DNA of 64,000 nt. It comes from UBA7067 sp051880615 (GTDB taxonomy: Bacteria; Bacillota; Clostridia; Oscillospirales; Acutalibacteraceae). Below are positions 57,431-64,000 of this stretch, piece after piece. The stretch lies in contig JBJEOH010000041.1 of assembly GCA_051880615.1 (NCBI GenBank), positions 62,001 through 126,000 on the forward strand. Reading direction: 5' to 3'. The notes under the pieces are model-generated. The model saw only the letters and a list, made by a program, of their open reading frames with translations. It did not search any database and was not told the DNA's origin. Both the position numbers and the translations under genes were made by a program. How positions within the stretch are numbered: the stretch's first letter is position 1; each line of letters starts with the position of its first letter.

Positions 57431-57460
57431 ATTATATCATTTCAGGGTAAATAAATGCAA
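57431..57460 (-). promoter_or_regulatory. Promoter of the CPBP-tadA unit
   Basis: On the minus strand TTGCAT (57460-57455) and TATAAT (57436-57431) are 18 bp apart, about 28 bp before the start. Confidence 0.65.
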
Positions 57461-57600
57461 CATAATAAATATAAAGTTTTGGCAATTTGCAAAAATTTAC
57501 AAAAAAGACTTTTTTCGTTTTTATGTTTTAATTTTCAAAACTGGCTGCAGAGCTTTTGAATGAAAAAGATTGGATATTGTATGAAAATTCGTTTGAATGA

Positions 57601-57628
57601 TTGATAAAAGCAAAATTTATGGTATAAT
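57601..57628 (+). promoter_or_regulatory. Promoter of the nusB-dxs cluster
   Basis: TTGATA (57601-57606) and TATAAT (57623-57628) are 16 bp apart, about 43 bp before the nusB start. From here to the window end the genes are packed with overlaps, consistent with one operon. Confidence 0.7.
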
Positions 57629-57670
57629 TATAAGAATAAAAATACAAAAAACAAGAGGATGGGAAAGCAG

Positions 57671-58126
57671 ATGGGTTCAGATAATAACAGAATAAAAGCA
57701 AGAGAACAGGCATTCTTCTTTTGCTTTAGTGCAGATTTTGCGCAGGATAAGCTTGAGGAAATTATTGATGCATATGCCGAGGAGGAACAGGTGCTTGATT
57801 TTGCCTGTGAGCTTGCAAAAGGCTGTATGAGCAATATGGACAAATGCGATGAAATTATCAGCCGCTACCTTAAAAATTGGAAGCTGTCAAGAATTCCGAA
57901 GGTTTCAAAAACGCTTCTGCGACTGTCGGTATACCAGCTTGTTTTTTGCCCTGATAATACAATAGGTGAGAACCCGGTGGGAATTATAATAAATGATGCG
58001 GTTCGCCTTGCAAAAAAGTACGCAACCGATGAGGACGCCTCGTTTATCAACGGCGTTTTAGGCGGCGTTGCAAAGGCGCTTGAAAGCGGAGAGCTCAGTG
58101 CAGAGAGTGTAAAAGCCGATGAATAA
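57671..58126 (+). CDS. nusB: Transcription antitermination factor NusB
   Basis: The 151-aa all-helical protein binds boxA with NusE to prevent rRNA transcription termination. The N-terminal NRIKAREQAFFFCFS and the C-terminal VGIIINDAVRLAKKYATDED and FINGVLGGVAK fit the family. Start ATG 57671 is preferred over 57659, which touches the AGAGG. Its 3' end overlaps the TsaD-like gene by 8 bp. Confidence 0.93.
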   Translation: MGSDNNRIKAREQAFFFCFSADFAQDKLEEIIDAYAEEEQVLDFACELAKGCMSNMDKCDEIISRYLKNWKLSRIPKVSKTLLRLSVYQLVFCPDNTIGENPVGIIINDAVRLAKKYATDEDASFINGVLGGVAKALESGELSAESVKADE

Positions 58127-59048
58127 GGCGTATCTTGCTTTTGATACAAGCAATTACACCACCTCGGCGGCAGTGTATCATGACGGCGAAATCCGCCAGA
58201 GTAAAAAGCTTTTGCCCGTAAAAAAGGGTCAGGCAGGATTGCGTCAGAGCGACGCGGTGTTTCACCATACGGCACAGCTGCATACGGTTTTTGACAGTCT
58301 TGATTTATCGGACTGCGATATACAGGCTGTAGGTGCGTCGTTTACTCCGAGGAGCGAGGAAGGCTCATATATGCCCTGCTTTACCGTCGGCAGCTCGACT
58401 GCTCAGATAGTGTCAAAGCTTCTGGGGGTTCCGCTTTATTCATTCTCGCATCAGCAGGGGCATATAGCCGCAGCGGTCTATTCAAGCGGAAAGACTGAGC
58501 TTTTAAGCCGAAAGTTTATTGCATTTCATATATCGGGCGGCACAACCGAGGCTGTGCTTGTTTCTCCCGACAGCGATAAAATAATCTCAACACAGATTAT
58601 CGCTCAAACGCTTGATTTAAACGCAGGACAGGCGGTTGACAGAGTGGGACTTATGCTCGGTCTTGATTTCCCTTGCGGAGTACAGCTTGAACGCCTTGCG
58701 TTACAAAGCACCAAAACCTATAATCCAAAGCCTACACTCAAAGGCTGTGACTGCTGTATGTCGGGTCTTGAAAACAAGTGCAGAAAAATGCTTGACGACG
58801 GCACAAGCGGCGAGGACACTGCGCTTTTCTGCCTTAAATATATTGAAAAAACGCTGCTTGCGATGAGCCGTGAGCTTATAAAACAATGCGGAAAACTGCC
58901 GCTGCTCTTTGCAGGAGGAGTAATGAGCAATTCCATAATTAAAGAGGGACTCAGCAAAGAGCTTGACTGCTGCTTTGCAAAGCCCGAATTTTCCTGCGAT
59001 AACGCCGCAGGAGTGGCGTATCTTACATATCTTGCACATCAGAGGTGA
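58119..59048 (+). CDS. TsaD/Kae1-like (peptidase M22) paralogue
   Basis: The 309-aa ASKHA-fold protein resembles TsaD, with AFDTSNYTTSAAVYHDGEI at the start, FSHQQGHIAAAVYSSG holding the HxxxH-like metal His, and HISGGTTEAVLV. It is shorter than TsaD (about 335-340) and its HQQGH site differs from the usual HMEGH (both keep two His). Clostridia often have such a second copy in this nusB-xseA setting, so it is probably a paralogue and not the t6A enzyme itself. Function unknown. Confidence 0.83.
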   Translation: MNKAYLAFDTSNYTTSAAVYHDGEIRQSKKLLPVKKGQAGLRQSDAVFHHTAQLHTVFDSLDLSDCDIQAVGASFTPRSEEGSYMPCFTVGSSTAQIVSKLLGVPLYSFSHQQGHIAAAVYSSGKTELLSRKFIAFHISGGTTEAVLVSPDSDKIISTQIIAQTLDLNAGQAVDRVGLMLGLDFPCGVQLERLALQSTKTYNPKPTLKGCDCCMSGLENKCRKMLDDGTSGEDTALFCLKYIEKTLLAMSRELIKQCGKLPLLFAGGVMSNSIIKEGLSKELDCCFAKPEFSCDNAAGVAYLTYLAHQR

Positions 59049-60247
59049 AGGCTTTGAGCATAGGTATACTCACCGTATCGCAAATAAACTTTTATATAAA
59101 ATCAATAATCGACAATGACCCTCGTCTGAAATCCGTCTTTGTATGCGGTGAGCTGTCAAACTTCACCAGACACTACAAGTCGGGTCACCTCTACTTTTCG
59201 CTGAAGGATGATAAGGCTGTCATAAAATCTGTTATGTTCTCTTTTGCCGCATCAAGGCTTAAATTTGCACCGACTGACGGTATGAAGGTTATAGTCAGGG
59301 GCAAAATCTCGGTCTATGAGCCGAGCGGTCAGTATCAGCTCTATGTTGAGGATATGCAGCCTGACGGTGCAGGAGCGCTCGCACTTGCGTATGAGCAGCT
59401 TAAGGCTAAGCTTGAAAAGGAAGGTATTTTCAGCTCCGAGCATAAAAAGCCGCTGCCGCAGTTCCCGAAAAAGGTCGGAGTTATCACATCGCCGACAGGA
59501 GCCGCAAGGCGAGATATTGAGAATGTTATTTCAAGACGCTATCCGTGCGCTGAGATCATACTGTATCCCGTAACCGTTCAGGGGGATACAGCACCTTACC
59601 AGCTTGTGAAAGCTCTGGATTATATGGACGGAAAGAGCGATGTTATCATAATCGGCAGAGGCGGAGGCTCGGCAGAGGATTTATGGGCGTTCAACGATGA
59701 AAAACTTGCGAGAAAAATATATGACTGCACTACTCCGGTAATCTCAGCAGTCGGTCACGAAACCGACTTCTCCATCTGCGACTTTGTGTCTGATTTGCGT
59801 GCGCCAACCCCGTCAGCCGCGGCAGAGCTTGCCGTACCCGACAGGGAGGAGCTTTTAAACTCGCTTATGCAAAGGCGATTTACAATGCAGCAGCTTATGA
59901 AAGCAAGAATAAACGGCGGAGAGGAAAAGCTAACGGCAATTCGCCGCAGCGTGCTGTTTTCACCCGAAAAATATATAGCCGAGCAGTCGCTCAGGGCTGA
60001 TAACTGCACAAGGTCGTTCAGGTCGGCGGTTGACAAGTATATTTCCGATAAAGAAGATAAGCTGAAATTTGCGGCGGCAGCACTGTCGCATTTAAGTCCT
60101 CTGAATATTCTGACAAGAGGATACGCTTTGCCGACCAAAAACGGCAGGACGGTAAAATCGGTTGATGAAATTTCGGCAGGCGATAAAATTAAATTAATTT
60201 TAAACGACGGCAGCGTTTGCTGCACAGCGGAGGAAATAAATGAGTAA
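59045..60247 (+). CDS. xseA: Exodeoxyribonuclease VII large subunit
   Basis: The 400-aa subunit has an N-terminal OB-fold (ILTVSQINFYIKSIID, CGELSNFTRHYKSGHLYFSL) and the catalytic region with VGVITSPTGAARRDIENVI, IGRGGGSAEDLWAFNDE and SAVGHETDFSICDFVSDLRA. With XseB it degrades single-stranded DNA to oligonucleotides. The GTG start overlaps the preceding stop by 4 bp; a TTG at 59054 is also possible. Overlaps xseB by 8 bp. Confidence 0.96.
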   Translation: MKALSIGILTVSQINFYIKSIIDNDPRLKSVFVCGELSNFTRHYKSGHLYFSLKDDKAVIKSVMFSFAASRLKFAPTDGMKVIVRGKISVYEPSGQYQLYVEDMQPDGAGALALAYEQLKAKLEKEGIFSSEHKKPLPQFPKKVGVITSPTGAARRDIENVISRRYPCAEIILYPVTVQGDTAPYQLVKALDYMDGKSDVIIIGRGGGSAEDLWAFNDEKLARKIYDCTTPVISAVGHETDFSICDFVSDLRAPTPSAAAELAVPDREELLNSLMQRRFTMQQLMKARINGGEEKLTAIRRSVLFSPEKYIAEQSLRADNCTRSFRSAVDKYISDKEDKLKFAAAALSHLSPLNILTRGYALPTKNGRTVKSVDEISAGDKIKLILNDGSVCCTAEEINE

Positions 60248-60443
60248 GGATATTTCATACGAGGATGCAATGAAGAGAATTGACGAGATTGTCGATTGCC
60301 TTGAAAAGGGCGAGGTTTCACTTGACGATGCGCTGAAGCTTTTTGAAGAGGGAACGGCGCTTACAGGGCTTTGCTATGAAAAGCTTGAAAACGCAAAGCA
60401 AAAAATTACTGAGATAAAGGTGGACGAGCAAGATGAGCAGTAA
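60240..60443 (+). CDS. xseB: Exodeoxyribonuclease VII small subunit
   Basis: The 67-aa helical hairpin has the family pattern SYEDAMKRIDEIVDCLEKGE and LDDALKLFEEGTALTGLCYE. It binds and restrains XseA. It overlaps xseA by 8 bp and ispA by 11 bp. Confidence 0.96.
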   Translation: MSKDISYEDAMKRIDEIVDCLEKGEVSLDDALKLFEEGTALTGLCYEKLENAKQKITEIKVDEQDEQ

Positions 60444-61317
60444 TACCGTAAATCATGATATTGAGCTTATCGAGGCGGCTCTTGAGGGCTTTTTGCCGAG
60501 TGTTGATTGCCTTGAAAAAAGTGTAATTGACGCTATGCGCTACAGCCTTATGGCAGGCGGCAAGAGAGTACGCCCAAGATTGGTGCTTGAATTTGCACGA
60601 TTAAACGGCGAGAAAGTGGAGGAGGTTCTGCCTTTAGCCTGCGCCGTTGAAATGATACATACATATTCGCTCATACACGATGACCTGCCCTGTATGGATG
60701 ATGACGACACACGCCGCGGAAAGCCCTCAAATCATATGGTGTTCGGCGAGGCAACGGCTCTGCTTGCAGGTGATGCACTGCTGACTCTTGCGTTCAAGAC
60801 GGTGTTTTCGGGTCTTAGCTCAAAAAATGCCTGCAGACGGGCAAAGTGCGCTGAGCTGTTGGCGGAGTTTTCGGGAGCAACAGGTATGATTGGCGGACAA
60901 ATTATCGACCTTGAAAGCGAGGGCAAAGCGCCGCAGCGCGAAAGGCTTGAAATAATGGACAAGAAAAAAACAGGCTGTCTGATTAAAGTTGCCTGTCTGC
61001 TCGGCTGTGTCGGAGTTGGAGTTTATGATGATGAAAAGCTCAGCGCCGCTGAGAATTACGGCGAGAGCATCGGGCTTGCGTTCCAGATTGTTGACGATAT
61101 ACTCGATGTTACATCAACCACACAGCAGCTCGGCAAGCCGGTCGGCAGTGATTTAGAGCAGGATAAGGCTACCTATGTTTCACTGCTCGGCATTGAAAAT
61201 TGCAAGAGCCTTGCAGGCGAGCTTACGGAGAAAGCAATAAAAAGCCTTGACGCGTTTGACGGTGACAACACAGCACTTCAGGAGCTTGCAATGTCACTTG
61301 CAAACAGGAATATTTAA
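60433..61317 (+). CDS. ispA: Farnesyl (geranyl) diphosphate synthase
   Basis: The 294-aa prenyltransferase condenses isopentenyl diphosphate with allylic diphosphates. It has the first Asp-rich motif DDLPCMDDDDTRRGKP near residue 83, with the longer bacterial-type DDxxxxD, and the second VDDILDVTS near 222, plus AGGKRVRP. It supplies precursors for undecaprenyl carrier and quinone-like lipids. It overlaps xseB; dxs follows after 35 bp. Confidence 0.95.
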   Translation: MSSNTVNHDIELIEAALEGFLPSVDCLEKSVIDAMRYSLMAGGKRVRPRLVLEFARLNGEKVEEVLPLACAVEMIHTYSLIHDDLPCMDDDDTRRGKPSNHMVFGEATALLAGDALLTLAFKTVFSGLSSKNACRRAKCAELLAEFSGATGMIGGQIIDLESEGKAPQRERLEIMDKKKTGCLIKVACLLGCVGVGVYDDEKLSAAENYGESIGLAFQIVDDILDVTSTTQQLGKPVGSDLEQDKATYVSLLGIENCKSLAGELTEKAIKSLDAFDGDNTALQELAMSLANRNI

Positions 61318-61352
61318 TTCTCGAACCACAACAAAAAAGGGATAGGAAAGAA

Positions 61353-63221
61353 ATGGACGAAAAATCAGTTGTTGAAACGGTGAAGTCACCGCAGGACCTT
61401 CAAAAACTGAATGAAAATCAGCTTAAACAGCTCTGCTCTGAAATAAGGCAGATTATAGTAGGCGTTGTTGCAAAAAACGGCGGGCATCTTGCCTCAAACC
61501 TTGGCACTGTTGAGCTTACCGTTGCGCTGCTCAGAATTTTCGGTGATAAAAACGACAGCCTTGTGTGGGATGTAGGACACCAGAGCTATACTCACAAGAT
61601 ACTGACAGGCAGGCTTGACGATATATATTCAATCCGCACCGAGGGCGGTATATCGGGCTTCCCGAAAAGGGAGGAAAGCTCGTATGACGCATTTAATGTC
61701 GGGCATAGCAGTACCTCGATTTCAGCGGCATACGGCATAGCTGTTGCAAAGCAGCTTTGCTCACTTTCAGGCAACACTGTCGCTATTATAGGTGACGGAG
61801 CGTTAAGCGGAGGCTTGGCTTTTGAGGGGCTTAACAACGCAGGTAAATATAAAAAGAATTTTATAGTAGTGCTTAATGACAACAAAATGTCAATTTCGCG
61901 CAATGTCGGCGCACTGGCAAGGTATCTCGGCGGAATCAGAATGAACCCAAAGTATTTAAGGCTTAAGTCGAGGGTTGAGCGTGTTCTTATCAAAACACCC
62001 GTACTCGGCAGTCCGATACGGAAGCTTCTGAAGCGCTCAAAATCAAGGGTCAGAAATCTTGTTTATAAGAGGACGATTTTTGACGATTTGGGTTTTGCAT
62101 ATTACGGCCCTGTTGACGGCCATAATATTCAGGAGCTTGAGCGTGCGTTTACCGCGGCTAAAAGCGTAAACGGCCCTGTTATGGTTCATGTCGTAACAAC
62201 AAAGGGCAGGGGTTACACCTTTGCCGAGAACGATCCAAAGAGCTTTCACGGTGTCGGCAGCTTTGATATAGATACAGGTGAGCCGATAAGCTCGGGCAGA
62301 GATTTTTCGGGTGTTTTCGGCGACTGTCTTCTTGACCTTGCTTATGAGAATGAAAAAATCTGCGCTATTACAGCCGCTATGGCAACAGGAACGGGACTTG
62401 CAGGTTTTGCAAAAAAGCACAAGGAGCGCTTTTTTGATGTCGGCATAGCCGAGGAACACGCAGTCACCTTTGCCTGCGGTCTTGCAACAAAGGGAATGGT
62501 ACCTGTGTTTGCAGTGTACTCAACATTTTTACAGCGCAGTATTGACCAGATAATCCACGATGCGGCAATGCAGGATTTGCATATGGTTCTCGCAATCGAC
62601 CGTGCAGGCGTAGTCGGAACAGACGGCGAAACACATCAGGGAGTTTTCGATGTTGCACTTCTGAATTCCGTTCCTAATATCACAATATACAGCCCGTGCT
62701 ATTTTGACGAGCTTGAATTTAATTTAAAGGCGGCGATTGACAGCGAAAGCGGCGTTGCAGCAGTTCGGTATCCAAAGGGCTGTCAGCCGTATAAGCCGCT
62801 TGATTTTGATTGCACCGATAGGCCGTTTGACTTTTTCGGTGACAAAAACGCAGGCGTTCTGCTTGTGACCTACGGCAGACTCTTTGCAAACGCCTGTCGT
62901 GCGCTCGATACGCTTACTGAAGAGGGAAAAGGCTTTTGCATATTAAAGCTAAATCGGATTAAGCCTATAGATACAGACGCTTTGAAGCAATCGCTTAAAT
63001 ATAAAAAAATCCTCTTTTTTGAAGAGGGTATGAAGTCGGGCGGAGTAGGCGAGAGCTTTGAAATAAAGCTCAATGAATTGAATTACAGCGGCAAATGTAC
63101 TGTCTTTGCGATAGAGGATAAATTTGTAAAGCAGGCAAGTGTTGACCGCTCGCTTGAAATACTGGGACTTGATGAACGCTCAATGGCTGAAGCGGTTTCA
63201 AAGGCCTATGAGGAGGTGTGA
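61353..63221 (+). CDS. dxs: 1-deoxy-D-xylulose-5-phosphate synthase
   Basis: The 622-aa TPP enzyme joins pyruvate and glyceraldehyde 3-phosphate as the first MEP-pathway step. It has VGHQSYTHKILTGR, the TPP/Mg motif GDGALSGGLAFEGLNNAG ending in NDNKMSIS, and the second-domain FDVGIAEEHAVTFACGLA with the catalytic Glu. GATAGGAAAG precedes the ATG. It makes this an MEP-pathway organism. Confidence 0.97.
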   Translation: MDEKSVVETVKSPQDLQKLNENQLKQLCSEIRQIIVGVVAKNGGHLASNLGTVELTVALLRIFGDKNDSLVWDVGHQSYTHKILTGRLDDIYSIRTEGGISGFPKREESSYDAFNVGHSSTSISAAYGIAVAKQLCSLSGNTVAIIGDGALSGGLAFEGLNNAGKYKKNFIVVLNDNKMSISRNVGALARYLGGIRMNPKYLRLKSRVERVLIKTPVLGSPIRKLLKRSKSRVRNLVYKRTIFDDLGFAYYGPVDGHNIQELERAFTAAKSVNGPVMVHVVTTKGRGYTFAENDPKSFHGVGSFDIDTGEPISSGRDFSGVFGDCLLDLAYENEKICAITAAMATGTGLAGFAKKHKERFFDVGIAEEHAVTFACGLATKGMVPVFAVYSTFLQRSIDQIIHDAAMQDLHMVLAIDRAGVVGTDGETHQGVFDVALLNSVPNITIYSPCYFDELEFNLKAAIDSESGVAAVRYPKGCQPYKPLDFDCTDRPFDFFGDKNAGVLLVTYGRLFANACRALDTLTEEGKGFCILKLNRIKPIDTDALKQSLKYKKILFFEEGMKSGGVGESFEIKLNELNYSGKCTVFAIEDKFVKQASVDRSLEILGLDERSMAEAVSKAYEEV

Positions 63222-63223
63222 GT

Positions 63224-64000
63224 GTGGCTGAAAAGAAAAGGCTTGATGCCCTTGTGTTTGAGCAGGGCTATGCTCAGAGCAGGGAAAAGGCTAAGGCGTA
63301 TATTATGGCTGGGCTTGTTTATTGCGACAACCAGAAAGCGGATAAGCCGGGTGCTGTATATCCTGTTGATGTTAAGCTTGAGGTTCGTGCATCTGCGCCG
63401 AAATATGTCAGCCGCGGCGGCTTTAAGCTTGAAAAGGCTATGTCTGTTTTCGGCATAGATTTAAACGGTAAAATCACAATGGATATCGGTGCGTCAACAG
63501 GCGGATTTACCGACTGTATGCTGCAAAACGGCGCAGTAAAGGTTTACTCAATAGATGTAGGCTACGGTCAGCTCGACTGGAAGCTGCGCAACGACAGCCG
63601 CGTTGTGAATATGGAGCGGCAGAATATAAGAAAGCTGCAAAAGGAGCAGGTTGAGGACGAAATCGACTTTTTCAGCGTTGATGTTTCGTTCATTTCACTG
63701 CGCCTTGTTCTGCCCGTTGCAAGGCAGTTCCTAATAAGCGGCGGCAGGGCTGTGTGCCTTATAAAGCCGCAGTTTGAGGCAGGGCGAGAAAATGTAGGAA
63801 AAAAGGGCGTTGTCCGTGACCCGAGGGTTCACCAAAGCGTTATTGAACAGATAACAGGCTTTTGTCTTGATAACGGCTTTAATGTTTTGGGACTCGACTT
63901 TTCGCCGATTAAAGGACCTGAGGGAAATATAGAATATCTTATCTATATCGAAAAGACAGATGATGACACACAAATGCTCGCCGACAAAACACCGCTGATG
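63224..64000 (+). CDS. tlyA: TlyA family rRNA methyltransferase/hemolysin A, cut by window end
   Basis: The frame from GTG 63224 runs 259 codons to the window edge without a stop. AGGAGG lies 7 bp upstream, overlapping the dxs end. The N-terminal S4 RNA-binding domain (about 4-65, KRLDALVFEQGYAQSREKAK) is followed by an FtsJ-like methyltransferase (about 80-250) with MDIGASTGGFTDCMLQ (SAM site) and LIKPQFEAGRENVGKKGVV. TlyA methylates 2'-OH of 16S/23S rRNA cytidines; in Clostridia it commonly follows dxs. Usual length is about 270 residues, so little is missing. Confidence 0.95.
   Translation, partial: MAEKKRLDALVFEQGYAQSREKAKAYIMAGLVYCDNQKADKPGAVYPVDVKLEVRASAPKYVSRGGFKLEKAMSVFGIDLNGKITMDIGASTGGFTDCMLQNGAVKVYSIDVGYGQLDWKLRNDSRVVNMERQNIRKLQKEQVEDEIDFFSVDVSFISLRLVLPVARQFLISGGRAVCLIKPQFEAGRENVGKKGVVRDPRVHQSVIEQITGFCLDNGFNVLGLDFSPIKGPEGNIEYLIYIEKTDDDTQMLADKTPLM

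Overview
The window looks like a chromosomal segment of a low-GC Gram-positive anaerobe of the class Clostridia, most likely a gut Oscillospiraceae/Ruminococcaceae-type organism. This is inferred from the gene families (Rex, HprK, WhiA, RapZ, TmcAL next to acetate kinase, UPF0291, TepA next to SpoIIIE/FtsK, a V/A-type ATPase, flavin reductase-rubredoxin) and from the strong AGGAGG-type ribosome sites. No species can be named from the sequence alone. Most of the window is ordinary, tightly packed housekeeping DNA. The accessory parts are at 0.7-6.6 kb, 13.6-21 kb and 24-27 kb.

Layout. 0-0.6 kb: the last codons of pdxS and all of pdxT (vitamin B6). 0.7-6.6 kb (minus): a five-gene cell-surface polymer operon with an ABC exporter pair, a TarI/IspD-like cytidylyltransferase, an SDR epimerase/reductase, and an unusual SDR-LicD fusion with a long charged tail. 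6.8-11.3 kb (minus): FtsK/SpoIIIE, UppP and TepA. 11.6-13.5 kb: an iron alcohol dehydrogenase convergent with rex. 13.6-21 kb: a LytTR/GHKL two-component system, an AT-rich intergenic stretch with three 80-bp hairpin-bearing tandem repeats, a small secreted protein of unknown family, and a permease-ATPase-permease ABC transporter. I consider this block the best candidate for an undescribed system. 21-24.1 kb: an unknown protein, ackA and tmcAL. 24.1-27 kb: a repeat-rich spacer and a one-piece sigma-factor-like/transmembrane/extracytoplasmic protein.

27-34.2 kb: tRNA-Ala, tRNA-Met and tRNA-Ser among small metabolic and hypothetical genes, including an esterase, UPF0291, flavin reductase-rubredoxin, YqgF, a YetF-like protein, a PHP phosphatase and the ACT/UPF0210 pair. 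34.3-43.3 kb: a complete nine-gene V/A-type ATPase operon in the order G/H-C-I-K-F-E-A-B-D, with its own promoter, leader hairpin and terminator. 43.3-45.9 kb: a NusG-II/Gx-transporter pair, then an ECF sigma factor with a membrane partner and a recognisable ECF-type promoter. 46-55.3 kb: hprK, a PHP protein, murB, rapZ, whiA, dnaE and pfkA, linking carbon control, cell wall precursor control, replication and glycolysis. 55.3-57.4 kb (minus): a pyrophosphatase-like protein, tadA and a CPBP protease. 57.6-64 kb: nusB, a TsaD-like paralogue, xseA, xseB, ispA, dxs and tlyA, a common clostridial isoprenoid/nucleic-acid cluster; tlyA runs off the window end.

Regulation visible in the sequence includes a near-consensus Rex operator upstream of rex, a perfect inverted repeat around the alcohol dehydrogenase -35 box, an inverted repeat inside the pfkA promoter spacer, a palindrome and hairpin in the V-ATPase leader, and rho-independent terminators at most operon ends. 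Function calls rest on motifs read by eye. No database search was possible.
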